Below are positions 33,178 through 41,974 of a DNA stretch of 64,000 nt, piece by piece. The notes beneath the pieces are model-generated. The model saw nothing but the letters and a program-made list of their open reading frames with translations. It did no database searches and had not been told where the DNA came from. The DNA comes from Chitinophaga pinensis DSM 2588 (GTDB taxonomy: Bacteria > Bacteroidota > Bacteroidia > Chitinophagales > Chitinophagaceae): NCBI RefSeq assembly GCF_000024005.1, contig NC_013132.1, positions 930,001 to 994,000 of the forward strand. The letters run 5' to 3'. The position numbers and the translations under genes are program-made. Within the stretch, counting starts at the first letter, position 1; each line of letters starts with the position of its first letter.

Positions 33178-33692
33178 AGTAGCATTTTTATAATTGTTAT
33201 TGAATTTATATGTAGTAGTAATATCCAAGTTGCCAATTTTCGATTCCTGTTCCGTGTCAATGCTTCAGGGTAACTGTCATGAATTGCTGAGGTATAACTA
33301 TCATGGTATCAACACGGGCGGATTATATAATATTCAAAGTCTATGCCATCTGCAGGTAAGCAAAATGTTAAAAAAAGATACCCCCTTACACCGCACTTCC
33401 TCTGCAGTGGCCATTTTGTACTTAAATAAGTAGATTTTGACGGGTGTTTTAAGCTGCTAAAAATTCTGCTAAAACGTATAGGCATTAGGTCTTGCAATCT
33501 ATTGCACCAAACGCGGCTACTATTATGATGTGGAGGATGCTGTACATCGCTCACAACGGTTTGGGGCGCGTTTTGTGGAATGCATTACTCAGAACTGTAA
33601 GGGAATGCCTATTTATCAAGGATTTCATAGCTGGAACAGACTTTGCAAAGTATAAAGTGTAATCGACAAGCAAACATTCTAAAACGGAACAT
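33178..33692. other. intergenic region without a supportable gene
   Basis: About 500 bp. Several short open frames on both strands have no start context, family resemblance or sensible composition. No tRNA or clear ncRNA structure is seen. It presumably holds the promoters of the CsbD-like gene (minus) and the 61-residue ORF (plus), but no box is convincing. Confidence 0.5.
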
Positions 33693-33878
33693 ATGCTAAG
33701 TGAAAAAGAAAAAGACGAAAAGAACTCTTCTGAAGAGTATAACCAGCCGGAACAGCATCCCGTTGAAGTGTTAAAGACAAGTAAAGCAGATAATAGCCGC
33801 AATCCGCTACACGGAGATCTCTCCGAAGAACCTGAAAAGGAAAATGCAGTGGTGCGCGATCAAGATAATAAAGACTAA
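33693..33878 (+). CDS. small acidic hydrophilic protein, 61 aa
   Basis: The product is almost entirely charged or polar (KEKDEKNSSEEYNQPEQHP, NPLHGDLSEEPEKENAVV) and probably disordered. No family is recognised. A terminator with a long T-run follows on the same strand (33974-34006), which supports a plus-strand transcript here. The ATG follows an A-rich leader. Confidence 0.5.
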   Translation: MLSEKEKDEKNSSEEYNQPEQHPVEVLKTSKADNSRNPLHGDLSEEPEKENAVVRDQDNKD

Positions 33879-33973
33879 ATCGTTACCATAGATTTATTAG
33901 ATTAACCTTAATATCCAACTGAGGAAAAACGAATTAGTAGAACTTCTTCTTTAATGTTGTGGTGTATAGCAGG

Positions 33974-34006
33974 CCGTCCCATTCATGGGATGGTTTTCTT
34001 TTTTTA
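33974..34006 (+). terminator. intrinsic terminator after the 61-aa ORF
   Basis: CCGTCCCAT / ATGGGATGG stem (one G-T pair) followed by TTTTCTTTTTTT on the plus strand. It slightly overlaps the stop of the convergent NTF2-like gene. Confidence 0.7.
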
Positions 34007-34426
34007 GCTACTATGGTCGGCAATGATCTTCCAGTTACCCTTGATTTTCTTTATCAGCAGGGAAAAGTGTCCCTCCAGATCCCCAATTGTCCTTGTGAGG
34101 TGCCATTTACCCACCACAAACCAGGTATCAGCGGCTAATGCTTTCATTTCCAGTAAATTGAAATTCAGCTTGCCCATGGCAGCTGTGTCCGGATAAGAGC
34201 GTTTATAATTATCCAGTGTGGCCTGCCAGCCATAGGTCGGGCCTCGTTTACCGATAAATATCAGGGAGTCTGATTTCCAGTAGGTACTCATAAAGGCGTC
34301 CAGGTCGCCCTGGTTCCAGGAATCTGTTTGTTTCTGTAATAAGGCCTTGATCGCAGACTGCGGCTGCTGGGCATGGAGGCCGGCAAACGGAGCCGTCAAC
34401 AGAATAAGGAACAGCACTAAACGCAT
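34004..34426 (-). CDS. secreted NTF2-like (SnoaL/DUF4440) protein
   Basis: A 140-residue product from the ATG at 34426, giving a clean signal peptide (MRLVLFLILLTAPFAGLHAQ). An open extension of 15 codons upstream is less likely. The mature domain is an NTF2-like cone: LLQKQTDSWNQGDLDAFMSTYW, LIFIGKRGPTYGWQATLDNY and a WHLTRTIGDLEGHFSLLIKK sheet ending in ADHSS. The ligand is unknown. Divergent from the kdn operon. Confidence 0.8.
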   Translation of the reverse strand: MRLVLFLILLTAPFAGLHAQQPQSAIKALLQKQTDSWNQGDLDAFMSTYWKSDSLIFIGKRGPTYGWQATLDNYKRSYPDTAAMGKLNFNLLEMKALAADTWFVVGKWHLTRTIGDLEGHFSLLIKKIKGNWKIIADHSS

Positions 34427-34482
34427 GGTAATTTTTAGTAAAAGATAAACAGTTTTTGCGAGGACGGGCAATATGATTGTAC

Positions 34483-34490
34483 TACATTTG
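34483..34490 (+). promoter_or_regulatory. candidate -7 box (TACATTTG) for the kdn operon
   Basis: TACATTTG fits TAnnTTTG and lies 16 bp before the aminotransferase ATG. A TTTTTG (34453-34458) lies upstream, though the 24-bp spacing is longer than the usual 19-21. Confidence 0.45.
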
Positions 34491-34506
34491 CAAAAATCAA
34501 CAACTT

Positions 34507-35697
34507 ATGCCCGGATATGAATTTTTTGGCCCGGAAGAACGCAAGGAAATAAATGATGTATTAGATACAGGCATTTTTATGCGTTACGGCTTTGATGGTC
34601 CCCGTAAAGGCATCTGGAAAGCTAAGGAACTTGAACAGGCCATTTCTGAAAAACTGAACGTAAGCCATACACACCTGGTATCCAGCGGTACTGCTGCGCT
34701 GACCACTGTAATGGCGGCTCTGGGTATTGGCGCCGGAGATGAAGTGATCATGCCTACTTTCACGTTTGTAGCCAGCTTTGAATGTATTTTCTCTGTTGGA
34801 GCAACACCTGTACTGGTGGATGTGGATGATACGCTGACACTTGATCCCAAGGCGGTGGAAGCGGCTATCACACCGCGTACAAAGGCCGTAATGCCGGTGC
34901 ATATGTGCGGCTCAATGGCTGACCTCGACGCACTGAAAGCGATCTGCGACAAACACAACCTGATATTATTGGAAGATGCCTGCCAGTCATTTGGCGGTAC
35001 TTATAAAGGAAAAGCACTGGGTACTATTGGTCACGCAGGTGCTTTTTCATTTGACTTTGTAAAAACCATCACCTGCGCAGAAGGTGGCGCCGTTGTTACA
35101 AACGATAAAGACGTTTACCTGAAATGCGACGCGTATGCTGACCATGGTCACGACCACCTGGGCGTAGATCGTGGCGCTGACCTGCATCCATATGTAGGAT
35201 ACAACTACCGCATCTCCGAACTGCACGCAGCAGTTGGGCTGGCGCAGGTACGTAAACTGGATACCTTCCTCAGCATCCAGCGTAAAACAAAGAAAATACT
35301 CAAGGATGCACTGGCTACCGTACCAGGTGTCACCTTCCGCCGTCTGCCTGATGCAGAAGGAGACAGTGCTACTTTCCTGGCGTTCTTCTTACCGGAAGAA
35401 TCACAGGCAAGAGCGGCTGCCGCTGCTATGAAAGCTGCCGGTCTGCCTGCCTTTTACTGGTTTGACAATAACTGGCACTACATCCGTAACTGGGAGCACT
35501 TCAAACAGAGCGTTGTATTGTCCCGTTTTGCACCAGGACTGCAACAGGCAATGGAACTGTATAAAGTAAAACAGTTCCCGGTGTCTGACGCGATCATGAG
35601 CCGTTGTATCTGTACGCCTATCAACCTCGGTTGGAGCGAAGAAGAAATACAGCAACGTGCAGAGAAATTGGTGAACGCAGTAAAGAGCGCTTTATAA
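34507..35697 (+). CDS. kdnA: DegT/DnrJ-type aminotransferase, probable Kdo8N transaminase KdnA
   Basis: A 396-residue PLP enzyme from the ATG at 34507; an upstream TTG is not favoured because it overlaps the promoter. It has SGTAAL at 60-65, the PLP-binding LLEDACQSFGG with Asp157, and the Schiff-base Lys186 in AFSFDFVKTITCAEGGAV. The DegT family aminates keto- or aldehyde-sugars. The next two genes are a CMP-Kdo synthetase and an iron-type alcohol dehydrogenase. This matches Shewanella KdnA, which transfers an amino group from glutamate to the C8 aldehyde of oxidised Kdo. The assignment rests on context plus length; DegT specificity is hard to call from sequence alone. Confidence 0.78.
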   Translation: MPGYEFFGPEERKEINDVLDTGIFMRYGFDGPRKGIWKAKELEQAISEKLNVSHTHLVSSGTAALTTVMAALGIGAGDEVIMPTFTFVASFECIFSVGATPVLVDVDDTLTLDPKAVEAAITPRTKAVMPVHMCGSMADLDALKAICDKHNLILLEDACQSFGGTYKGKALGTIGHAGAFSFDFVKTITCAEGGAVVTNDKDVYLKCDAYADHGHDHLGVDRGADLHPYVGYNYRISELHAAVGLAQVRKLDTFLSIQRKTKKILKDALATVPGVTFRRLPDAEGDSATFLAFFLPEESQARAAAAAMKAAGLPAFYWFDNNWHYIRNWEHFKQSVVLSRFAPGLQQAMELYKVKQFPVSDAIMSRCICTPINLGWSEEEIQQRAEKLVNAVKSAL

Positions 35698-35706
35698 GAT
35701 ATCACC

Positions 35707-36435
35707 ATGAAGAAAGTAGCCTTAATTCCTGCCCGCTATGGCGCTACCCGGTTTCCGGGTAAGCTGATGGCAAAACTGGGGGGCAAATCTGTGATCCTGC
35801 GTACCTATGAAAGCACCGTTAACACCGGTGTGTTTGACGAGGTAATGGTGGTTTGCGACAACGACATTATTTACAATGAAATTGTAAGTAACGGTGGTAA
35901 AGCAATCATGAGCAAAAAGGAACACGAATGCGGTACCGATCGTATTGCAGAAGCCATTGAAGATCGTGCTGATGTGGATATCGTGGTGAATGTACAGGGT
36001 GACGAACCTTTTACCCAGAAAGAACCGTTGGAGAAATTATTGCAGGTTTTTGAAGGAGAAGAGGGTAAGAACGTGCAGGTGGCTTCATTGATGCAGGTGC
36101 TGAAGGATTGGAAATCTATCGAAGATCCTAACTATGTAAAAGTGGCCGTTGATAAGAAATCCAACGCCCTTTTCTTCTCCCGCTCGGTGATCCCGTATCC
36201 CCGTGATAAAAACGTGGCGACCACTTATTACGAACATATCGGCATCTACGCTTTCCGCAGGCAAACGCTGATGGATTTTACCAAAATGCCGGTAAGTCCG
36301 CTGGAAGCTGCTGAAAAGATCGAATGTCTGCGTTACCTGGAGAATGGCATTTCCATGAAAATGGTGGTGACTGAATACATGGGCGTGGAGATCGATACGC
36401 CGGAAGACCTGGTGAAGGCAGAAAAATTACTGTAA
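35707..36435 (+). CDS. kdsB: CMP-Kdo synthetase family, probably specific for Kdo8N
   Basis: A 242-residue 3-deoxy-manno-octulosonate cytidylyltransferase family enzyme of normal length. Signatures are [21 protein letters not shown], the [12 protein letters not shown] motif, [19 protein letters not shown] and [12 protein letters not shown]. It activates Kdo (or 8-amino-Kdo) as the CMP-sugar for transfer to lipid A. It lies 9 bp after kdnA and 23 bp before kdnB. In the Shewanella counterpart the clustered synthetase prefers the amino sugar, so specificity is inferred from context. Confidence 0.9.
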   Translation: MKKVALIPARYGATRFPGKLMAKLGGKSVILRTYESTVNTGVFDEVMVVCDNDIIYNEIVSNGGKAIMSKKEHECGTDRIAEAIEDRADVDIVVNVQGDEPFTQKEPLEKLLQVFEGEEGKNVQVASLMQVLKDWKSIEDPNYVKVAVDKKSNALFFSRSVIPYPRDKNVATTYYEHIGIYAFRRQTLMDFTKMPVSPLEAAEKIECLRYLENGISMKMVVTEYMGVEIDTPEDLVKAEKLL

Positions 36436-36458
36436 TACTAAAACATTAAACCACCGAG

Positions 36459-37535
36459 ATGAAATTCAGGAATTTTAAAATGGTTGATTATGTGGTGTTT
36501 GGCCGTGGTGCGTTTGACCAGCTTGACGAAATACTGGCGCCCCGCCGTCTGGGCGATGCGCCGATGATATTTTTCGTAGACCACTTCTTTCAGGGAAATG
36601 AAGCGTTTGCAAAACGTGTTCCCCTGAGAGGCAAAGATAAAATCGTATACATCGACGTTACCGACGAACCAAAGACTAAATACGTAGACAAGGTAAGAGA
36701 CGACCTGAAAGCGGAATTCGGTGAAGTAAGCGGTATCATTGGTATCGGTGGCGGATCCGTAATGGATATGGCCAAAGCCGTAGCCCTGATGATGAAGAAC
36801 CCTGGTTCTTCTGCGGACTATCAGGGATGGGACCTGGTAAAAGTAGCGGGTGTGTACAAAGTAGGTATCCCTACCATTTCCGGCACCGGCGCTGAAGTAA
36901 GCCGTACCTGTGTATTGACTGGTCCTACCCGTAAACTGGGTATGAACTCTGACTTTACACCATTTGACCAGATCGTACTCGATCCGGAATTAATCAAAGG
37001 CGTACCGGTAAACCAGCAATTCTACACTGCGATGGATTGCTATATTCACTGTATCGAATCCCTGCAGGGTACTTATCTGAATGCATTCAGCCGTTCTTAT
37101 GGTGAAGAAGCGCTTCGCCTCTGCCAGGAGATTTTCCTGCACAAAGAGCAGTGGGATGATGATGCAGATGAGAAGCTGATGATGGCTTCTTATGCCGGCG
37201 GTATGAGTATCGCTTATTCCCAGGTAGGTGTGGCACATGCGGTAAGCTATGGCCTGGCATACCTGCTGGGAACCAAACACGGTATCGGTAACTGTATCGT
37301 ATTTGACAAGCTGGAAGAATTCTATCCGGAAGGCGTGAAAGAGTTCAAAGAAATGGTGAAAAAACATAACATCGACATTCCGCAGGGTATTACCAAAGGA
37401 CTGACCGATGAACAGTTTAACATCATGATTGACGTATCGTTGGGTATGGCGCCGCTGTGGGAAAATGCCCTGGGCAAAGACTGGAAAGAGCAGATGACAC
37501 GTGAGCGTTTACGCGCACTGTACGAGCAGCTGTAA
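36459..37535 (+). CDS. kdnB: iron-type alcohol dehydrogenase, probable Kdo 8-oxidase KdnB
   Basis: A 358-residue group III metal-dependent alcohol dehydrogenase. The NAD-binding IGIGGGSVMDMAKA is at about 94-107 and the metal ligands are visible as Asp193, His197 (AMDCYIHCIES), His260 (GVAHAVSYG) and His274 (GTKHGIGN). Its placement with a sugar aminotransferase and a CMP-Kdo synthetase matches KdnB, which oxidises the C8 hydroxyl of Kdo to the aldehyde. The length is close to the characterised enzyme. A bidirectional terminator follows. Confidence 0.8.
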   Translation: MKFRNFKMVDYVVFGRGAFDQLDEILAPRRLGDAPMIFFVDHFFQGNEAFAKRVPLRGKDKIVYIDVTDEPKTKYVDKVRDDLKAEFGEVSGIIGIGGGSVMDMAKAVALMMKNPGSSADYQGWDLVKVAGVYKVGIPTISGTGAEVSRTCVLTGPTRKLGMNSDFTPFDQIVLDPELIKGVPVNQQFYTAMDCYIHCIESLQGTYLNAFSRSYGEEALRLCQEIFLHKEQWDDDADEKLMMASYAGGMSIAYSQVGVAHAVSYGLAYLLGTKHGIGNCIVFDKLEEFYPEGVKEFKEMVKKHNIDIPQGITKGLTDEQFNIMIDVSLGMAPLWENALGKDWKEQMTRERLRALYEQL

Positions 37536-37560
37536 TATTGATCAGTAATGCTTTTAATAG

Positions 37561-37594
37561 AGAAAGCCGTACACACTGAGGTGTACGGCTTTCT
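37561..37594. terminator. bidirectional terminator between kdnB and the MFS gene
   Basis: A 14-bp perfect stem (AGAAAGCCGTACAC / GTGTACGGCTTTCT) with a 6-nt loop, between convergent genes. It has T-rich ends on both strands. Confidence 0.85.
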
Positions 37595-37618
37595 TATTAT
37601 GGTAAGTTATAAGCTGAT

Positions 37619-38845
37619 TTAGCGAAGAAAGCGCCTGATTGGCGCCCGCATATGCACAAAACGCAACATCACCTGCAGCCTGCGGTTGTGATAAATGAAC
37701 AGCAGATATACGGAGGCCAATAATGTTACCACCGCTGTACAATAGAAGGTGAGGGCGAAAAAGCGGGTATCATTGTGATAGATAAACGCGGACAGGTATG
37801 CGCCCAGACCGATACCGGCCTCCATTGCAATATACATGCTGGCTAACGCCCGTCCTTTAAACTGCGGATGTCCCAGATCGATCGTCCAGGCAGTGATCGC
37901 CGGGGAGTTCAATCCTACAGATACGCCGTAGATAATGGCGGCTGTCAGCATCATGGCCGGCGTATGTGCTACCGCCAGTACAAAGACCGCGATTGCCATC
38001 GTAAAAGAAGAGATCTTGAGAATGGGAACACGCCCGTATTTATCAGAGACCTTTCCTGCCAGCAAACGGATGCCGATAGAGGCGGCCGTAAAAAAGGTGA
38101 AGAAGAGTCCTTTATTCTGAATGCCCAAATGGCTGCTGAAGTCGGGAATAATGGTAAACAGGGCGCCATAACTCAGGTAAGTCAGGAAGGTGACGATCAC
38201 CGGCGCGAGTACCAATGGTTCGAAGATCTCACTTTTTGAGATCCGGAGTGTAGACAATCTGAAGCCCTGCTTGTCTGCCAGGGTTTCCCGCATACCACCC
38301 ACCAATATTACTACTGATAACAGTGCAAAAACGGCTGATATCTGAAACATTACCTGGATGTTCCATTGTGTGGAAATGTACCCTCCGATGGCTGGTCCGA
38401 GTGCCAGACCTATCGTACTGAACAAGCCAACCATTCCCATGGCTTCCGCCCTGCGGGTAGCAGGTACAATGTCAGAAACATAAGCGGCAGTACCTGTTGG
38501 TTTAAAACCGGTAGAAAATCCATGGAAAAAGCGCAATAATAGGAATGCGCCTACAGAGCTGACGAGGGGATAAAGCAGGCTACATACCACACATACCAAT
38601 GAGCCAAAGATCATAACCGGTACCCGACCGATCGTATCTGTCAGTTTACCGCTGAAAGGACGGGACAAACCTGCCATCAGGGTAAAAAGGGCAAGAATAT
38701 ATCCTTTGTAATCCTCACCGCCCATCCGGGTCAGATAAGCGGGTAATTCCGGAAGCAACATGTTAAAGCTGGCGGAAAACAGTGCATTGCTGAGGCATAG
38801 CATAATGAAGTGGAAGGTGTAAACTCTCCCGGGCGACTGATCCAT
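37619..38845 (-). CDS. MFS transporter
   Basis: A 408-residue protein with about 12 hydrophobic segments and the MFS loop motif GLSRPFSGKLTDTIGRVPVM between helices 2 and 3. A second-half counterpart is RLLAGKVSDKYGRVPIL. Drug/H+ antiporter-like features (PTGTAAYVSDIVP) are present, but the substrate is unknown. It is a stand-alone gene ending at the shared terminator. Confidence 0.9.
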   Translation of the reverse strand: MDQSPGRVYTFHFIMLCLSNALFSASFNMLLPELPAYLTRMGGEDYKGYILALFTLMAGLSRPFSGKLTDTIGRVPVMIFGSLVCVVCSLLYPLVSSVGAFLLLRFFHGFSTGFKPTGTAAYVSDIVPATRRAEAMGMVGLFSTIGLALGPAIGGYISTQWNIQVMFQISAVFALLSVVILVGGMRETLADKQGFRLSTLRISKSEIFEPLVLAPVIVTFLTYLSYGALFTIIPDFSSHLGIQNKGLFFTFFTAASIGIRLLAGKVSDKYGRVPILKISSFTMAIAVFVLAVAHTPAMMLTAAIIYGVSVGLNSPAITAWTIDLGHPQFKGRALASMYIAMEAGIGLGAYLSAFIYHNDTRFFALTFYCTAVVTLLASVYLLFIYHNRRLQVMLRFVHMRAPIRRFLR

Positions 38846-38930
38846 AGTACAAAGTTACAGATAATGGATTTATACACAGGAGCTTACCAGAAAAATTACA
38901 ACTAATGTTATTTTATCAGCAGGCTGGTGT

Positions 38931-38938
38931 TAAATTTG
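38931..38938 (+). promoter_or_regulatory. candidate -7 box (TAAATTTG) for the NYN gene
   Basis: A match to TAnnTTTG 25 bp before the ATG at 38964. The -33 region is weak. Confidence 0.4.
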
Positions 38939-38963
38939 TTTATCAACCCCAATAAAGGCATGT

Positions 38964-39704
38964 ATGGAAAACAAAGATCTCCGTTTGGCTGTCCTTATCG
39001 ACGCTGATAATATTCCTTACAACAAGGTGAAAGAGATGATGGAAGAGGTGGCCAAGTATGGAATTCCCACATTTAAGCGCATCTATGGGGACTGGACAAA
39101 ACCCACGCTGGCTGGCTGGAAAACAGTGTTGCTCGACAATGCGATTACCCCGATACAACAATACAGTTATACGTCCGGCAAAAATGCCACCGACTCTGCG
39201 ATGATCATCGATGCGATGGATATTCTGTATACCGGCAGGGTAGATGGTTTTTGTCTGATTACGAGCGACAGTGATTTTACCCGTCTGGCTACGCGTTTGC
39301 GGGAGGCCGGGATGCGGGTATTCGGACTGGGAGAGAAGAAGACGCCCAGTGCCTTCAGGGCCGCTTGTGATAAGTTCATTTATCTTGAAATCCTGGTAAG
39401 CGAGGTAAAGGATGCGTCCGTGAAACCGAAAACCGTAAAGGAGAAGAGTAAGGCTATCAGTAAGGCCGACAAGGAACTGGTGAATATGCTGGGATCGAGT
39501 ATCAATGATATTGCAGATGAAGATGGCTGGGCTTACCTGGGAGAACTGGGGAATCTGTTATTGAAGAAACAACCGGATTTTGACGCCCGAAACTATGGGT
39601 ACAGCAAACTTTTACAGCTGATCAAAAGCTTTGATGATTTTGAAATAGACATCAGGGAGAGCGGCCGCAAGATGGGGAAACTGGTATATGTAAGGGTAAA
39701 ATAA
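38964..39704 (+). CDS. NYN-domain (LabA/DUF88-like) protein with OST-HTH domain
   Basis: A 246-residue protein. Residues 1 to about 145 form a PIN-like NYN nuclease domain with the acidic residues Asp13 and Asp15 (LAVLIDADNIPYNKV), Asp in NATDSAMIIDAMD and the TSDSDFTRLATRLREAG motif. After a Lys-rich linker, residues about 170-246 form an OST-HTH/LOTUS domain (DEDGWAYLGELGNLLLKKQP, YGYSKLLQLIKSF), which usually binds RNA. It is probably an RNA-targeting nuclease or RNA-binding protein of unknown role. Confidence 0.9.
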   Translation: MENKDLRLAVLIDADNIPYNKVKEMMEEVAKYGIPTFKRIYGDWTKPTLAGWKTVLLDNAITPIQQYSYTSGKNATDSAMIIDAMDILYTGRVDGFCLITSDSDFTRLATRLREAGMRVFGLGEKKTPSAFRAACDKFIYLEILVSEVKDASVKPKTVKEKSKAISKADKELVNMLGSSINDIADEDGWAYLGELGNLLLKKQPDFDARNYGYSKLLQLIKSFDDFEIDIRESGRKMGKLVYVRVK

Positions 39705-39768
39705 GACATAAAAAAAGCCATTTTACAATGGAGTAAAACAGCTTTTGAATATCTTAAGTTGTTGAATA

Positions 39769-39912
39769 CTAGCGTTTAGCGTACTTGATCGCTGCGTACA
39801 GGAACATTGCAGCAAACACGATGATAACAACATAGGTCAAAGAGTGAGCGATCTTATCTCCAGCTCTGTAAAAATCTGTAGTCTCTACGTTATTGATTAC
39901 TTCAAGCAACAT
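39769..39912 (-). CDS. 47-residue single-helix membrane peptide
   Basis: A short ORF with an ATG right after an A-rich stretch and a TAG stop. The N-terminal half is polar (MLLEVINNVETTDFYRAGDK). It is followed by one membrane helix (LTYVVIIVFAAMFLYAAI) and a basic end (KYAKR), which predicts N-out/C-in insertion. The composition and the clean helix look genuine. No family is known to me. It lies alone between the NYN gene and the E1 gene. Confidence 0.6.
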   Translation of the reverse strand: MLLEVINNVETTDFYRAGDKIAHSLTYVVIIVFAAMFLYAAIKYAKR

Positions 39913-39983
39913 AAAAAAAATGTTTATTGGTCCGGGCTGCAAGTTAGCGCATTATCCTGGAAAATCCCAACATACGTACCTGC

Positions 39984-41963
39984 CTAATAATTCATGAGTT
40001 GCTGTATGCATTGATGCATACGCGTTTTCGCGAGGAAATTTTTCTCCAGCTCAGCTGCAAAAGGCACCGGTGTATCGAGTCCTGCGCAACGCATTACCGG
40101 AGCATCCAGCAGGGAAAAACAGTGTTCCGCTATCCAGGCACTGATTTCTGACCCGACTCCACCCGTTAGTGTATCTTCATGCAGGACGAGTACTTTTCCC
40201 GTGGCTTCCACAGCGGCCCTGATCGCTTCATAGTCCAGCGGGAGTAAGGAGCGGAGGTCCAGGATGTGCATAGAGATATCCGGGTATTGCTGTGCATATT
40301 CCAGCGCCCAGTGTACACCGCTACCATAGGTAATGATGCTGATATCTTCTCCGCTTCGTATAAGTTTTGCTTTCCCGATTTCTATTGTGTACCAGTCCAG
40401 TGATACCGGTCCGCTGATACTGCGGTAGAGCGCTTTATGTTCAAAGAACAATACCGGGTTAGGATCGGCAAAAGCCGCCAGCAGCAGTCCTTTTGCGTCA
40501 GCCGGAGTAGAGGGATAGACCACTTTCAGACCAGGTACATGTGTGAACCATGCCTCATTGCTCTGAGAGTGGAAGGGTCCGGCGCCAACGCCGGCACCTG
40601 CCGGGAGCCGGATCACCACATCTGCCGTCTGGCCCCAGCGGTAATGTATCTTCGCCAGGTTATTGACGATCTGGTTAAAGCCGCAGCTGACGAAGTCGGC
40701 AAACTGCATTTCTATCATGCTCTTAAAGCCCATGATAGACAATCCCAGTCCGGCGCCAATGATGGCACTTTCGCAAAGAGGGGTATTTCTCACCCGTTCT
40801 CTCCCAAATATGGTGGAGAAGCCTTCTGTAATTTTAAAAGCACCACCGTATTCTGCGATGTCCTGTCCCATAAGGACGAGGTTCGGATAGCGGTCCATTG
40901 CCTGGTGCAATCCTTCTGAGATCGCATCTATAAACCGTTTTTGCGGGGAAGGTGTATCTTCAGGAGGAGGTATGGCCGGAAGGGCCGGCGCATAGATATC
41001 GTTCAGTTCATCCGTAATACTGACGGCAGGAGACGTGGCAGAGAGTGCCTCATGGATATCGTTATCTATTTCCTGCTTCAGTTGTTCCCTGATGTTTTTG
41101 ATCTTATGATCGTCCAGGAGGCGGAGGTATTGGAGGAAGCCTTCAAAATGAAGGATAGGATCCTGTTTGGCCCATTCTTCCAATAGGGCAGGGGGAACAT
41201 ACTTTGTCCCGCTGGCCTCTTCATGACCGCGCATACGGAAGGTCATGGCCTCGATCAGGACGGGTTGCTGTTCCTGCAGCGCATGTCTTTTGGCCTCTTT
41301 GATAGCGTGGTAGACCTCCAGCAGGTTATTACCGTTGATACGCATACCACGCATACCATAACCTGCGGCGCGTTGTACGAGTTGCTCACAGCGGTATTGT
41401 TCTTCTACCGGTGTGCTCAGGCCATAGCCATTATTTTCTATAAGAAAGATAACAGGGAGGTCCCATACAGCGGCCACATTAAGCGCTTCATGGAACTCGC
41501 CTTCACTGGTACCGCCTTCACCAGTGAAAGCGAGGGCCACTTTATTTTCCTTTTTAAGTTTATGTGCGAGAGCAATACCGTCCGCAATGGAGAGTTGAGG
41601 ACCCAGGTGTGAGATCATGCCACATATGTGATGCTGGCGGCTGCCGAAATGAAATGAGCGTTCGCGTCCCTTGCTGAAGCCCAGCGGACTACCCTGCCAT
41701 TGATGAAACAACTGCTGGAGGGACATCTGCCGGGTGGTGAATACGCCCAGGTTGCGATGCAGGGGAAGTATCCATTCATCCATATCCAACGCTAATGTAG
41801 CGCCGACGGCAATCGCTTCCTGGCCTATGCCGGAAAACCATTTTGTCACCTTACCCTGCCGCAGGAGTAGAAGCATTTTTTCTTCTACCAGGCGGGGGTA
41901 CAGTAGTTGCCTGTAAAAACTCAGCAGCTCCTCATCACTGATGTGTGCACGTTCAAAGTACAT
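39984..41963 (-). CDS. fused alpha-beta 2-oxoacid dehydrogenase E1 component
   Basis: A 659-residue protein from the ATG at 41963 (a TTG five codons earlier overlaps the upstream gene). Residues up to about 310 are an E1-alpha-type TPP domain (SGIGQEAIAVGATLAL, LAFTGEGGTSEGEFHEALNVAA, ENNGYGLSTP), with GEG instead of the common GDG. Residues about 345-659 are E1-beta (VLMGQDIAEYGGAFKITEGF, ESAIIGAGLGLSIMG, a transketolase C-domain). Such fused E1s act on branched-chain 2-oxo acids or pyruvate. No E2 or E3 gene is adjacent, so the complex is assembled from genes elsewhere. Confidence 0.88.
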   Translation of the reverse strand: MYFERAHISDEELLSFYRQLLYPRLVEEKMLLLLRQGKVTKWFSGIGQEAIAVGATLALDMDEWILPLHRNLGVFTTRQMSLQQLFHQWQGSPLGFSKGRERSFHFGSRQHHICGMISHLGPQLSIADGIALAHKLKKENKVALAFTGEGGTSEGEFHEALNVAAVWDLPVIFLIENNGYGLSTPVEEQYRCEQLVQRAAGYGMRGMRINGNNLLEVYHAIKEAKRHALQEQQPVLIEAMTFRMRGHEEASGTKYVPPALLEEWAKQDPILHFEGFLQYLRLLDDHKIKNIREQLKQEIDNDIHEALSATSPAVSITDELNDIYAPALPAIPPPEDTPSPQKRFIDAISEGLHQAMDRYPNLVLMGQDIAEYGGAFKITEGFSTIFGRERVRNTPLCESAIIGAGLGLSIMGFKSMIEMQFADFVSCGFNQIVNNLAKIHYRWGQTADVVIRLPAGAGVGAGPFHSQSNEAWFTHVPGLKVVYPSTPADAKGLLLAAFADPNPVLFFEHKALYRSISGPVSLDWYTIEIGKAKLIRSGEDISIITYGSGVHWALEYAQQYPDISMHILDLRSLLPLDYEAIRAAVEATGKVLVLHEDTLTGGVGSEISAWIAEHCFSLLDAPVMRCAGLDTPVPFAAELEKNFLAKTRMHQCIQQLMNY

Positions 41964-41974
41964 GGTGTAAAAAC

